64,000 nt of DNA from Chlorohelix sp037138995 (GCF_037138995.1 NZ_JBAXHI010000007.1:62001-126000), one strand, 5' to 3'; positions 16,376 through 25,466 are shown, counted from the first letter of the stretch. Numbers and translations: made by a program. The notes: generated by a model from the letters alone, not told the origin.

Positions 16376-17515
16376 TTATTCCTTAATAACAGGAGCGCTG
16401 GAAACATTAGTGTCGAAAGGAAGGCGTGTATCGTCTTTGCCCTCGATGAAATCTTGCACCATCTGGCGAGCGACATCATCATGGTATTGTACGGGTGGGC
16501 TTTTCATGAAATAGGCGCTAGGTCCGGCGATTGTACCGGCAACGCCACGATCCATAGCTAACTTAGCGCAGCGCAATGCGTCAATTACCACACCGGCGCT
16601 GTTAGGGCTATCCCATACTTCCAGTTTTACTTCCATTTTGAGCGGCACGTTGCCAAAAGTAGTACCTTCCATACGAATATGGCACCATTTCTGGTCTTCC
16701 AGCCACGGCACATAATCGGAAGGACCGACATGCACGTTCTTTTCCTCTAGGTGGGTATTCTCAAGTTGGCTGGTAACGGCATTGGTTTTGGAAATCTTCT
16801 TGCTCTCAAGACGGCTGCGTTCCAACATGTTATAGAAATCGGTATTACCACCGAAATTCAACTGGTAGGTACGATCGAGCCTTACGCCACGCTCCTCAAA
16901 CAAACGGGCAAGCATACGGTGAGTAATAGTAGCGCCAACCTGTGATTTGATGTCATCACCAATGATAGGAAGACCCTTGGCAAGGAAGCGACGTTGCCAG
17001 TATTCTTCACGTCCGATAAATACCGGGATACAGTTTACGAAAGCACAACCTGCTTCCAAAATTTGCTCTACATACCATTTGGTAGCCATTTCGCTACCTA
17101 CAGGCAGGTAATTTACTACAACGTCGGTCTTAGTTTCTCTCAATATACGGATAATATCTGCGGTTGGTCCGGGGGCTTTGGTGATAATCTGGCTCAGATA
17201 ATGACCCAACCCGTCATGTGTCATGCCTCGATGAACCGGCACTCCAAGATGCGGCACATCCGAAAATTTGATAGTGTTGTTTGGTTCAGCGAAAATTGCT
17301 TCACTTAGGTCTTTACCGACCTTAGTGACATTGATGTCGAAAGCGGCGCTAAATTCAATATCGCTTATATGGTATCCGCCTAGGCGTACATGCATTAAGC
17401 CGGGGACAAATTCATTGTCCTTGGCATTTTTATAAAATTCTACGCCTTGTACCAGCGAAGAGGCGCAGTTGCCTACGCCAATAATAGCAACCCGGATTTT
17501 TTTCTTCTCGCCCAA
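16376..17515 (-). CDS. ino1: myo-Inositol-1-phosphate synthase
   Basis: This 379-residue NAD-dependent enzyme converts glucose-6-phosphate to inositol-1-phosphate, the first step toward inositol lipids or inositol-based solutes. The Rossmann motif GVGNCASSLVQG lies at about residues 13-24. The family blocks VVNYLPVGSE, CAFVNCIPVFI, GDDIKSQVGATITHR and LNFGGNTDFYNM follow. The start is a TTG at 17515, supported by AAGGAG 9 bases upstream. Length fits the bacterial/actinobacterial type. It is monocistronic, convergent with ppa. Confidence 0.93.
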   Translation of the reverse strand: MGEKKKIRVAIIGVGNCASSLVQGVEFYKNAKDNEFVPGLMHVRLGGYHISDIEFSAAFDINVTKVGKDLSEAIFAEPNNTIKFSDVPHLGVPVHRGMTHDGLGHYLSQIITKAPGPTADIIRILRETKTDVVVNYLPVGSEMATKWYVEQILEAGCAFVNCIPVFIGREEYWQRRFLAKGLPIIGDDIKSQVGATITHRMLARLFEERGVRLDRTYQLNFGGNTDFYNMLERSRLESKKISKTNAVTSQLENTHLEEKNVHVGPSDYVPWLEDQKWCHIRMEGTTFGNVPLKMEVKLEVWDSPNSAGVVIDALRCAKLAMDRGVAGTIAGPSAYFMKSPPVQYHDDVARQMVQDFIEGKDDTRLPFDTNVSSAPVIKE

Positions 17516-17577
17516 GTTTGGTCGCTCCTTAATACATTACTCTCAAATAAACTTCATTTTTCTTAAAAATTCCGACT

Positions 17578-17640
17578 TTAATGCTAGTAGAAAGAGCATT
17601 AACATGCCCTAGTTTCACACATAATTGACCTTTTTGTCAA
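17578..17640. promoter_or_regulatory. Two inverted repeats upstream of the inositol-phosphate synthase gene
   Basis: TTAATGCT (17578-17585) and AGCATTAA (17595-17602) form a perfect 8-bp inverted repeat. TTGAC (17625-17629) and GTCAA (17636-17640) form a second. Both lie between the divergent ino1 and ferredoxin genes and could be operators or leader hairpins; no regulator can be named. Confidence 0.4.
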
Positions 17641-17795
17641 ATTAACATCATTATCTCATGACATTCCATTATACAGTCTTATTCCAGTTGGCTATTTGAT
17701 ATTGCAAGTGAAAATTGCTAGTTGCTATAATTACCGCATGTTAATATTATTTCACAATTTGATAATTTATCGACTTCATATATATTGGATGACAA

Positions 17796-18104
17796 ATGCC
17801 CATCATTACAATTTTACCTTCAGGACAGAAATTAGAGGTGGTAATAGGTTTGACGATTCTAGAGGCAGCGCTCGATAAACAGATAGCCTGGCCTAACACC
17901 TGTGGCGGTAAAGCCCATTGTACTACTTGTGCCTTTGTTTTAATTAAAGGATTTGAGAATGTTTCCCCTATGTCACGTTTGGAGGAATATCAATTGACGG
18001 TTCGGAAAGGACGGCACAGCTTAGTTCAAAAGATTCGTCTAGCCTGCCAGACTCGTATTATTGGGGATATTACCATTCGCAAGAGCTTACTGGATGTCTG
18101 TTAA
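17796..18104 (+). CDS. [2Fe-2S] ferredoxin
   Basis: This 102-residue electron carrier has the plant/adrenodoxin-type cluster motif C-x5-C-x2-C (Cys36, Cys42, Cys45) and the fourth ligand Cys84 in RLACQT. The N-terminal PSGQKLEVVIGLTILEAAL strand-helix fits the beta-grasp fold. It acts in the cytoplasm; the partner enzyme is unknown, and the pyruvate:ferredoxin oxidoreductase further along usually uses 4Fe-4S ferredoxins instead. The ATG at 17796 has only a weak ribosome site. It ends 2 bases from the convergent lipoprotein gene. Confidence 0.9.
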   Translation: MPIITILPSGQKLEVVIGLTILEAALDKQIAWPNTCGGKAHCTTCAFVLIKGFENVSPMSRLEEYQLTVRKGRHSLVQKIRLACQTRIIGDITIRKSLLDVC

Positions 18105-18106
18105 AT

Positions 18107-18805
18107 TTATTTCGATAAATTTGTCAAGGCAAAGGTGTCTAAAATCTGCACAAACTGACCGCAATACTTTTGACCAAGATCAGGCGAGGAGCTATAGCTT
18201 ATCACCCATCCACGCCCTTGACTGACAAAAGTTATTTGAATAGATTGAGTCTGAATGGGTTGCGAAACATTGAAGGAGATAACATAAGCGGGGTTATCTG
18301 CCACGATTCTTTCTCCTTGCTGGTCTATAGGCAAGGACTTTTGTGTGGCGTTAAGTTCCTTTAACTTACTATCGAAATAAGCAGCCGAGTCAGTATTGGG
18401 ATTATCGAGTTTCTCGGAAAGTACAAACATAAATGCCCTGCTATTATCTTTATATTCTGCCACTATCAAGTCGCTTTTGAGGTTTCCTGCCGACTGATTT
18501 TCTCTTATTGTCCAATTATCTGGATATGATAGCGCATAAGGATAGATATTGGATACGAAAATACGAAACCCTTGCGGGAGCGGCACTGTTTTGTTAGGTG
18601 TAAGACTACCCTTCGCGCTAACATTGCTCGACACACAATTCGTTAGATTTAAACGAGGCAAGCTGGCAATCTCTTCACTATTCTGTGAAGAAGTTTCCTC
18701 ACTGCAAGCAGTCAGCAATATAATTAAGGTTAGAAGTAAAACAAAAAGAATCTTACCGAAGACTCTCGAATAGATAATTGAGCCTGAATTTTTTCTTATA
18801 TACAA
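18107..18805 (-). CDS. Predicted lipoprotein, PsbP-like domain
   Basis: This 232-residue protein has an N-terminal hydrophobic helix ending in the lipobox LLTAC, with Cys34 the expected lipidation site. After a Ser/Glu-rich linker, PYALSYPDNWTIRE and the later blocks resemble the PsbP/Mog1 fold found in many small bacterial lipoproteins. The role is unknown. The start is a TTG at 18805; no ATG is available upstream of the signal peptide, and AAAGGG lies 13 bases before it. It is convergent with the ferredoxin gene. Confidence 0.65.
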   Translation of the reverse strand: MYIRKNSGSIIYSRVFGKILFVLLLTLIILLTACSEETSSQNSEEIASLPRLNLTNCVSSNVSAKGSLTPNKTVPLPQGFRIFVSNIYPYALSYPDNWTIRENQSAGNLKSDLIVAEYKDNSRAFMFVLSEKLDNPNTDSAAYFDSKLKELNATQKSLPIDQQGERIVADNPAYVISFNVSQPIQTQSIQITFVSQGRGWVISYSSSPDLGQKYCGQFVQILDTFALTNLSK

Positions 18806-18934
18806 TTTAAATATTGAACCCTTTCACTTTTTTATATTTTAGCATATCGGAGAATATCCAAAAGTTGTACCCATACGCTGCATTCAGGCTATAGCCTTCA
18901 ATAAATTCCTCTACGAAAGCGTTTTTCACTACTC

Positions 18935-18963
18935 TTTACAAAATACAAAACATTAAATATAAT
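18935..18963 (+). promoter_or_regulatory. Near-consensus promoter in the greA upstream region
   Basis: TTTACA (18935-18940) and TATAAT (18958-18963) with exactly 17 bp between. Transcription would start near 18970, just before the hairpin at 18980. Confidence 0.75.
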
Positions 18964-18979
18964 AAATCTGTAAGCATAT

Positions 18980-19026
18980 CGAGAGCAGAGGTTTACTTCT
19001 AACCGCTCTCGTTTTTCTTTTTTTTG
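18980..19026 (+). terminator. Early terminator or attenuator
   Basis: CGAGAGC (from 18980) pairs with GCTCTCG (to 19011), with GGTT/AACC pairing inside, and is followed by TTTTTCTTTTTTTTG. It lies only about 10 bases after the predicted transcription start, so it would give a transcript of about 55 bases or act as an attenuator. Confidence 0.75.
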
Positions 19027-19429
19027 TCAAGTACCGGCAAAACCTGATAAATCACTCACAGGTGGTACTAAAAATGCAATTTCACTCTTTCCGCAGCAAA
19101 GCTAACTCCGCGGAACAGGGTGAGCAAAACAAGCAGCTTTACAAATATTAATTCGGGTATTCTGATGAGGTTAGCCTCAGCTTCTTCAGTTATAGCCGTG
19201 CAGATATATAGAATCTGCAATTGTTAAGTGGCTCAAGGTTGCTCTTATTTCCGATACTATTTGGTAGTGCGAACCAAGCAGTACCCGCTTCCGTTCCTAA
19301 ATAGCTTAATTGCTATCAGGCTTGGAGGATATGACCTTTCAGTTAAAAGGCTTTGCTGATTAACCCGGCGCTTCTGCCCGGTTTGGTCACTTGCCCTATT
19401 GCTTTTTCTCTCTAAGTAAAGAGGAAAAC

Positions 19430-19480
19430 ATGGTGTTAGAAATTGTCATTGTAGCTTTTCTTGCACCCTTACGTTACTAA
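19430..19480 (+). CDS. Possible 16-residue leader peptide before greA
   Basis: ATG at 19430 follows AGAGG with a 5-base gap and encodes a hydrophobic 16-mer, MVLEIVIVAFLAPLRY, ending at TAA 25 bases before the greA start. It may be a translational leader; evidence is only the ribosome site and position. Confidence 0.3.
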   Translation: MVLEIVIVAFLAPLRY

Positions 19481-19504
19481 ATCGAGTTTCGAGGAGACTC
19501 TTAT

Positions 19505-19978
19505 ATGAGCATAACTGAGCGTACCATTCAGCTTACCGCCGAGGGTAAGAATAGACTCGAAAAAGAATTGCATCAATTGCGAACTACTAAACGCGAAGAA
19601 ATAGCCGAACGCATCCAGCAAGCAAAACATGGCGGCGATATAAGCGAGAGCGGCGAATACGAAGATGCTAAGCAAGAACAGGCTATGCTGGAGAAAAAAA
19701 TCTACGAACTTGAAAATACCCTTAGCAGGGCGCAAGTTATTACCCAAACCAATGGTAATACTCAAGCGTGCGTAGGTTGCACCGTTAAGATTATTGATGA
19801 GGATGGCGAAGAAGAAATCTATATGTTGGTTAGCTCGGCAGAGGCTAATATATCCGAGAACAAAATCAGCACTGAATCCCCCCTTGGCGCGGCTATAGTT
19901 GGTAAGAAAAAAGGTGAGGAAGTTTCCTATAACGCTCGCGTTGGGGTTGTTAAGGTTAAGATAATCTCTATCGACTAG
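19505..19978 (+). CDS. greA: Transcription elongation factor GreA
   Basis: This 157-residue factor rescues backtracked RNA polymerase by stimulating transcript cleavage. It has the N-terminal coiled coil with the acidic tip GDISESGEYEDAKQEQA (Asp45, Glu48) and a C-terminal FKBP-like domain containing GCTVKIIDEDGEEE and SPLGAAIVGKKKGEEV. The ATG at 19505 follows GAGGAG. It precedes lysS on the same strand by 126 bases; a weak stem with a T-run (about 19992-20037) lies in between. Confidence 0.95.
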   Translation: MSITERTIQLTAEGKNRLEKELHQLRTTKREEIAERIQQAKHGGDISESGEYEDAKQEQAMLEKKIYELENTLSRAQVITQTNGNTQACVGCTVKIIDEDGEEEIYMLVSSAEANISENKISTESPLGAAIVGKKKGEEVSYNARVGVVKVKIISID

Positions 19979-20104
19979 CTTCCTTTAATATGTGGAAAGT
20001 GAAAGGATTCTGGATTAAACGTCCGGTTTCCTTTTTTGTTATAATCACACAGGCATCTAAACCGTCTGTTATAGTAAAAATTAAGAGAAGAGACGAAAAA
20101 CCTG

Positions 20105-21628
20105 ATGGATTCTTATACCAGTTTTGAAAATGGGATGCAGTTAAACGAATACCAGCGTTTAAGGCTGGATAAAGTAAAAAAATTCCGGGACTTGGGAATA
20201 GACCCTTACCCGCCCCGCTTCCTACAACGTACCCATAGCGTTGCGGAAGTCTTGCAAAACTTTGAAGCTCTGCAAAAAGATGACCATGCCGACCCGCCCG
20301 TGCAGGGTGTCTTGGTTGGCGTTTCCGGTCGTCTTATGCTCAAGCGCGATAAAAAAGTGGTCTTTGGGGATTTGATAGAGGACGGCAACCGTATTCAGAT
20401 ATATTTGAAAGATGCTCATCTTGAAGCCGGAGAACAGAGCTTATTACTTTTTAAAGATAGCGTAGATCTCGGCGATATTATCGGGGTAGTGGGCAAGCCT
20501 TTTATTACCAAAACCGGCGATAAAACTATTGAAGTCCATCAATGGAATATACTTTCAAAAGCTATAAACCAGCCACCCGATAAGCATGCCGGTTTGCAGG
20601 ATACTGAGCAACGCTACCGCCAACGCTATGTTGACCTAATTTCCAACCCGGAAGTGCGCGATGTATTCGTCAAGCGCAGCCGTATCATTAGCGCGATGCG
20701 TAGCTATCTTGACCGTCAGGGCTTTCTTGAGGTGGAAACTCCAACCCTACAACCCTTGTATGGTGGCGCATCGGCTCGCCCCTTTGTTACTCATCATAAT
20801 GCTCTTGACCAAAATTTTTACATGCGTATTGCCGATGAGCTATACCTAAAACGCTTAGTTTCAGGCGGGTTTGGCAAAGTGTACGAAATTTGTAAAGATT
20901 TCCGTAATGAAGGTATTGATGTTCGGCACAATCCCGAATTTACAATGATGGAATGTTACGCTGCCTACTGGGATTACAACGATGTGATGAAGTTGGTGGA
21001 GGAGATGTTTGCTTACATCGCGCAAGAGGTACTCGGCACGCTCAAAGTTCAGACCCGCGGTTACGAAGTGGATTTTACACCACCTTATCGGCGGCTTCAA
21101 TTGCGTCAGGCTATAATTGATTATACCGGACTGGATTATGAGCAATACCCTGAGCAAGAAGACCTATATCGCGAAGTTAAAAAACTGGGTGTGGATGTAG
21201 CACCCGATACGGTTTGGCCCAAACTTGTAGATGAGACTCTCAAAACCTTTGTAATTCCCAAGCTGATTCAGCCTACTTTCCTTTATGATTATCCTGAAAA
21301 GCTCTCGCCGCTTGCTAAGAAAAAGCCGGGAGTAGCAGGCACAGTCGAAAGATTCCAGCCTTTTATTGCCGGTCTCGAATGTGGCAACGCTTTTACCGAA
21401 TTAAATGACCCTGTTGACCAGCGCGAGCGTTTCCTTGACCAGAAACGCAATCAGGATGCCGGTGACGATGAAGCGATGCAAATGGATCTCGATTTTATTA
21501 ACGCCTTGATGTATGGGATGCCACCTACTGGGGGTCTTGGCGTTGGCATAGATCGCCTTTGCATGTTGTTGCTCGATCAAGCCAGTATTCGTGATGTTAT
21601 TCTGTTCCCGCAAATGCGTAATTTGTAG
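20105..21628 (+). CDS. lysS: Lysyl-tRNA synthetase (class II)
   Basis: This 507-residue enzyme charges tRNA-Lys. It has the N-terminal OB-fold anticodon-binding domain (about residues 60-150), class II motif 1 (around RSRIISAMRSYLDRQGFLEVETP), motif 2 FRNEGIDVRHNPEFTMMECY, and motif 3 GGLGVGIDRLCMLL. Length is normal. The ATG at 20105 has AAGAGA upstream; an ATG at codon 11 is an alternative. It follows greA, a pairing also seen in other bacteria. Confidence 0.96.
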   Translation: MDSYTSFENGMQLNEYQRLRLDKVKKFRDLGIDPYPPRFLQRTHSVAEVLQNFEALQKDDHADPPVQGVLVGVSGRLMLKRDKKVVFGDLIEDGNRIQIYLKDAHLEAGEQSLLLFKDSVDLGDIIGVVGKPFITKTGDKTIEVHQWNILSKAINQPPDKHAGLQDTEQRYRQRYVDLISNPEVRDVFVKRSRIISAMRSYLDRQGFLEVETPTLQPLYGGASARPFVTHHNALDQNFYMRIADELYLKRLVSGGFGKVYEICKDFRNEGIDVRHNPEFTMMECYAAYWDYNDVMKLVEEMFAYIAQEVLGTLKVQTRGYEVDFTPPYRRLQLRQAIIDYTGLDYEQYPEQEDLYREVKKLGVDVAPDTVWPKLVDETLKTFVIPKLIQPTFLYDYPEKLSPLAKKKPGVAGTVERFQPFIAGLECGNAFTELNDPVDQRERFLDQKRNQDAGDDEAMQMDLDFINALMYGMPPTGGLGVGIDRLCMLLLDQASIRDVILFPQMRNL

Positions 21629-21691
21629 TAATTGAGACAAAGGCTTTCGCTTCAGGAGGGGCTTCGGGCAATTTGCTTTAGCCCCTAATGC

Positions 21692-21724
21692 AAAAGATAA
21701 AAGGCGAAGGCTATACCCTCGCCT
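21692..21724 (-). terminator. Terminator of the phosphatase/kinase/VWA operon
   Basis: AGGCGAAGG and CCCTCGCCT pair with one mismatch around a 5-base loop, followed on the minus strand by TTTATCTTTTG. It lies 20 bases past the VWA gene's stop codon. Confidence 0.75.
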
Positions 21725-21744
21725 CAAGCTACAAATAAACCCCA

Positions 21745-22494
21745 TTAAATGAAGAAGCGATTTGCCCCTATTGTGGTTTGGCTACGTATAATCGAGGCGC
21801 TAACCTGATGGAAAATTCGGCGTATTTCACTTGCCGAAGCTTGCACCGTAAGTACCGCCGGGAATCCAACCTCCTGCGCTATTTGATTTAAATCGAGATT
21901 GCCAAACCCCACGTATGCCAGCGTATAAGACTCTTGCGCTACCAAAGCATTGCTTACGGTAAGCACTTGCTGATTAGTTGCTTTAGAGGTGTTATCTTCC
22001 CCGTCTGAAAAGACCACAATTATCCCACGGGTACGCACTCCATTATCCCGAAGCATTTGCCCATATGCCACCATTCCCGTCATAACGTGCAGCAGCGTAT
22101 CATAAAGCGCGGTATTGCTATCGGGATTGAAATCTGCTTCGCTGATGCCATTTAGCCCTGTAACGGGGGTATAGCTGAACAGCAAACGAGGGTTTGCGCT
22201 GAAAGCCCATGTGCTTAACAGAATTGACTCTGGCATACGCGATTCTCGCAGAGCTTCTAGCATCTGGTTAAATCCTTCAATTACTGACTGTCTGTAAGGA
22301 CTCATAGAGCCGCTTTCATCCAGCACTACCGCCACCAACGTAACATCATCGCTATCAATCTGGTCTAATCCCACCCCATTGCAACCCGCTAACGCCACTG
22401 CATCCAGATTTTCTACCAGTACCATCGCTGCTTGTTGGTCAAGGTCATTGTTTTGAACCGCGCTACTAAAGAGGTCATTTATATTGCCGCTCAT
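21745..22494 (-). CDS. TerY-like von Willebrand factor A domain protein
   Basis: This 249-residue cytoplasmic protein is almost entirely a VWA domain. The metal-dependent adhesion site is DESGS (residues 59-63), with later candidate MIDAS residues in NPDSNTALYDTL and VFSDGEDNT. The ATG at 22494 is set by AGGAG 7 bases upstream; an in-frame TTG further up is not needed. It is the last gene of an operon with a PP2C phosphatase, a protein kinase and a cysteine hydrolase. In the known TerY-P triads the VWA protein is thought to act as a scaffold with the kinase and phosphatase; that role is inferred here from context. Confidence 0.82.
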   Translation of the reverse strand: MSGNINDLFSSAVQNNDLDQQAAMVLVENLDAVALAGCNGVGLDQIDSDDVTLVAVVLDESGSMSPYRQSVIEGFNQMLEALRESRMPESILLSTWAFSANPRLLFSYTPVTGLNGISEADFNPDSNTALYDTLLHVMTGMVAYGQMLRDNGVRTRGIIVVFSDGEDNTSKATNQQVLTVSNALVAQESYTLAYVGFGNLDLNQIAQEVGFPAVLTVQASASEIRRIFHQVSASIIRSQTTIGANRFFI

Positions 22495-22614
22495 ATTATC
22501 GCTCCTTTCGGGCAAACTTTAAGTAAGCCTCACCTTTTACAGTGGTATAGTTGTAATTATTTGATTGCCCTGCCTCGCTTGTTGGAGTTAGACAGGGCTT
22601 TTAACTTGGGAGAA
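22495..22614 (-). other. Intercistronic hairpin upstream of the VWA gene
   Basis: GCCCTGTC and GGCAGGGC form an 8-bp stem (one G-U pair) at about 22568-22598 on the minus strand. No T-run follows, so it is more likely an mRNA processing or stability element than a terminator. Confidence 0.35.
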
Positions 22615-23559
22615 TTAGTTAATCGGGTCTTTGGAAGTTACCAACCGCATACCCTGCTTCGACATCGCCTGTAACTCGGCATTGGCAATTGCATCAAAGT
22701 CAATGGCGGGGTGCTGCACGGAGGAGGTACAATCCATCAGGAAGCGCAACTTGGCAATAACCTCCGGTTGGTTGCTAAAATACTGTATAATCGAGCGCAT
22801 CGTTGATAGCACGCAATGGCTTTTTGCCTGCCCTGCCACATACACCAAATCATACTTGCTCAACATATCCAGAAATGAAGTATTCAACCCGCCCAACGGA
22901 TGCGTTGGTACTTTCACCTCCGGTTCAAGGATGGAGTAGTTTTCGGTTTGCGGAATCGAGCCTTTAATCAGCCACATGGGTTGGGCGTGCCGAGCCGCCG
23001 AGTGGTACATAATCGCTTCTGATAAGGCTGGTACAATAGATTGCCCCGGTGTTCCAATCATGGTGTGGTAGGGCCAAATCATCAAAATATATTTACCGCC
23101 TTTTTCCAGTTCTTCAACATAGTTCAATGACCAAGTTGGGTCAATAACCGGCTTCCAAATCCCGTTGCGAATATCTTCGCCCGAAATTGTGGTGAAAGGC
23201 GCAGGATGTTCGCCCTTTTCATTTATCCACCAAGTTGGGTAGAAAATCTGAAAAGCGGTGTGACTATCCAATGAAGCGGCGATACTGGTAATTTCCCCGT
23301 TGTGCTGATAAATCCATTCTATAGTACGGCGGGTATCTTCCACCGCACCCGGCACGCTCAAAGTTCCACTCGTTAAAACAAAATCCACTTGCGGGTCAAC
23401 TAAGAGTAACATAACCCGCTTTTTATCATGTGCGCTTGGGGCGCTTTGCGCTTTCAAACCGGCTTCAGCTGCCACCGCAATCTCGGACTGGTATAGAGTG
23501 CCAACTTTTGCCGGGTCATAGTATGCCGGGAAAGCTGAATTTGTTTGATTAGTTGCCAT
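22615..23559 (-). CDS. Isochorismatase/nicotinamidase-like cysteine hydrolase
   Basis: This 314-residue protein has the isochorismatase-like fold: a catalytic aspartate in LLLVDPQVDF (Asp55), a candidate metal-binding DSH in ASLDSHTAF, a candidate lysine in WLIKGS, and the nucleophile in AKSHCVLST (Cys249). The DxH and HPAP segments favour a nicotinamidase-type enzyme, which would release nicotinate from nicotinamide, but other amide substrates are possible. It is longer than the usual 180-220 residues because of an N-terminal extension and insertions. The ATG at 23559 follows AAAGGAAA. It sits between the kinase (32-base gap) and VWA genes, an unusual extra member for this kind of operon. 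Confidence 0.75.
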   Translation of the reverse strand: MATNQTNSAFPAYYDPAKVGTLYQSEIAVAAEAGLKAQSAPSAHDKKRVMLLLVDPQVDFVLTSGTLSVPGAVEDTRRTIEWIYQHNGEITSIAASLDSHTAFQIFYPTWWINEKGEHPAPFTTISGEDIRNGIWKPVIDPTWSLNYVEELEKGGKYILMIWPYHTMIGTPGQSIVPALSEAIMYHSAARHAQPMWLIKGSIPQTENYSILEPEVKVPTHPLGGLNTSFLDMLSKYDLVYVAGQAKSHCVLSTMRSIIQYFSNQPEVIAKLRFLMDCTSSVQHPAIDFDAIANAELQAMSKQGMRLVTSKDPIN

Positions 23560-23591
23560 TTTAATTTTCCTTTCATTCCAATATTTGAAAC

Positions 23592-25466
23592 TTATTTTAC
23601 CATCTTAAGAAAAGTAATCCTGCTCTCACTGACTACCAGCAAGCCCCGCCCGTAGGAGATTAGCGCATCGCCTTCCCCAACATAAGCGGCTGTAGCAGGT
23701 AACAGGCTATTCTGTCCGTTTGCCATCTCTACCCTTAGTATTCCGGCATTAGTTGGCAACAGCGCAGTGTTTTGAGAAAAAGCAATACCGCCAAGCTCAT
23801 CTATACCGCCAAAATCCGCATTACACGCTCTACGACTGTGCCGAATTTTGCCGTCAGCGTCAACAACCTCGAACCGTATCCATGTAACACCGTTAAGGCG
23901 CGTTTTTCGTACCAGCAGTACCAATGCGCCTGAGAAAAAAGCTTGTGTTTCCAGCAAACTTTCTCCGGGTTGCAGCATCGCCACTTCAAGGTTATGCCGC
24001 CCCTCGTGGTTCAACAGGAAAAACTCATAGCGGTTAAATATACGGGTATAACCGATTAGCCTATCCTGATTTGGCAATTGGTCGGGGGCAGCGACAAACC
24101 ACGTTTGGTTCTCCAGTACGCTAGTAACAGGACGCTCCAGCAATTGCCCCCAGCGCACTTCCCCTTTTAGCAACATTCCTCCCGCCACTCGGTAAAGTAG
24201 CCCGTCAGAACAGGAAAAGACGGGCGTATTTCCGCCGTATAACTCTGTGGTCAGCCTTGCAATTCCGGTGGGATGGTCGCTGCTCAGGTCTATTACCAAC
24301 AGGGTATTGTCTCCGATTGCGGGACTAACTACTAGAAAATTCCCGGCAAACTCAAACCGCGCTCCCGGCAGTTCGTGGAATAAAACCTGTCGCTTGATTG
24401 GTGTTCCCGCCGCTTTCGAGTAGAGTACGGTATTGCCTTCTTCATTTGCCAAACAATACAGAATATCGCCCAACAAGCGGCAGTAAATCATCTTGCCGTT
24501 TACCTTCAAAAATTCTTCGCAGCGTAACCCGTTTACCTCTATCACCTCCGGCATAACAAACGCCAGTGTAGCGGCGCAGACCGGACAATTCAGACGTGCA
24601 TTCGGATACCAATGTCCGCAACTGTGGCATTCTTGTAACGATTCGCGGTAAAGCTGCAATATTTCAACCGGAATTGCCCCACGCCAGCCCTTTGCAAAAA
24701 TACTATGGAAAAGCTGCAATAACTCATCCGTCAATAGTTTTGGATTAAGTGCCGTTTTAGGATATTTCACACTCTGGTCAAACACTGTAACCCCGATTTG
24801 CGCTCGCGCTTCAAGCTGTTTCAGGGTAGGGTGAGTGCCACCGTAGGGATGCGTCAACAACAACGCCCTGAATACCATCACCGCAAAGCTGTACCAATCA
24901 TTGGCAGGGCTGAAAAGCGTATTTGCGCTCAAGTCTTGGTTGTAAAGTTGCGGGTCTAGATAATCGCGAGTTGCTACCGAGCAAGGGTATTGCCCAAACT
25001 GATAACTATCCACATCTATAAATTGAACATTATCATTATAAAAAAGCTCGTTGGCATCGTTAAAATCTCCTACAACTAGCCCGGCAGCGTGAATTGCCAG
25101 CAAGGTAAGTTGCATTTCCAGAAACACGCCCGTTATATCGCGTTCGTTCAAATTGGTAGAGTCGCGATAGGCGCGTTGGAAAAGGCGTGAAATCGGCATA
25201 TACCCGTTTGGCAGGCTTCGCATTGCAAATCCAACCGGAGCTTTGCCGCGTTCATCCCATATCAGTTCTTCCGGTAAAACTACGTTAGAAGGCAGTCTTG
25301 GCGCAAACTCGATTAGCTCCCTCACCTTATTTAGTCGTGCTGGGTTAGGACAGTGGTACAGTTTTAGGGCGCGATTGTTATAGCGCAAAACTGTTGCCTC
25401 CCCACCCGTTCCCAGCACATCTTTTTCCTGTACTGTAACCCGTTTGTTGCCCACTACCAGTTTCAT
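23592..25466 (-). CDS. Protein kinase with zinc ribbon and C-terminal beta-propeller-like region
   Basis: This 624-residue protein starts with a protein-kinase domain: glycine loop LGTGGEATVL (18-27), the ATP-contact lysine in ALKLY (Lys35), a catalytic loop VVGDFNDANEL with Asp134 in place of the canonical HRD, and IDVDSYQ (Asp151) where DFG is expected. These variants resemble those of the TerY-associated kinases and look active. A zinc ribbon CxxC...CxxC (CHSCGHWYPNARLNCPVC) follows at roughly 285-300, then about 300 residues of beta-rich, propeller-like repeats. The ATG at 25466 comes 2 bases after the phosphatase stop codon, showing tight coupling. Its substrate is unknown, possibly the VWA protein or the hydrolase. 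Confidence 0.8.
   Translation of the reverse strand: MKLVVGNKRVTVQEKDVLGTGGEATVLRYNNRALKLYHCPNPARLNKVRELIEFAPRLPSNVVLPEELIWDERGKAPVGFAMRSLPNGYMPISRLFQRAYRDSTNLNERDITGVFLEMQLTLLAIHAAGLVVGDFNDANELFYNDNVQFIDVDSYQFGQYPCSVATRDYLDPQLYNQDLSANTLFSPANDWYSFAVMVFRALLLTHPYGGTHPTLKQLEARAQIGVTVFDQSVKYPKTALNPKLLTDELLQLFHSIFAKGWRGAIPVEILQLYRESLQECHSCGHWYPNARLNCPVCAATLAFVMPEVIEVNGLRCEEFLKVNGKMIYCRLLGDILYCLANEEGNTVLYSKAAGTPIKRQVLFHELPGARFEFAGNFLVVSPAIGDNTLLVIDLSSDHPTGIARLTTELYGGNTPVFSCSDGLLYRVAGGMLLKGEVRWGQLLERPVTSVLENQTWFVAAPDQLPNQDRLIGYTRIFNRYEFFLLNHEGRHNLEVAMLQPGESLLETQAFFSGALVLLVRKTRLNGVTWIRFEVVDADGKIRHSRRACNADFGGIDELGGIAFSQNTALLPTNAGILRVEMANGQNSLLPATAAYVGEGDALISYGRGLLVVSESRITFLKMVK

Larger units (their letters stand above)
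18806..19504 (+). ncRNA. Long hairpin-rich leader or RNA gene upstream of greA
   Basis: This 699-base gap holds a near-consensus promoter, an early terminator and a chain of hairpins: AGTACC/GGTACT with an inner ACCTG/CAGGT (19030-19069), TCACTC-TTCCGC with GCGGAA-GGGTGA (19082-19123), TGAGG/CCTCA (19166-19179), GCAGAT/ATCTGC (19200-19218) and TTGGT/ACCAA (19261-19277). A short translatable frame follows at 19430. It matches no riboswitch, tmRNA, RNase P or SRP RNA that I know. It may be a regulatory leader of greA-lysS or a free RNA. Confidence 0.45.

Noticed and set aside
19082..19123. AGCTAACTCCG segment resembling a part of c-di-AMP (ydaO) riboswitches
   Set aside because: The other conserved ydaO elements (GGGG and AGGGATACC blocks) are missing, and the segment lies in the loop of a simple hairpin.
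19469..19765. Minus-strand frame across the greA start
   Set aside because: It is antisense to greA, whose family assignment is certain.
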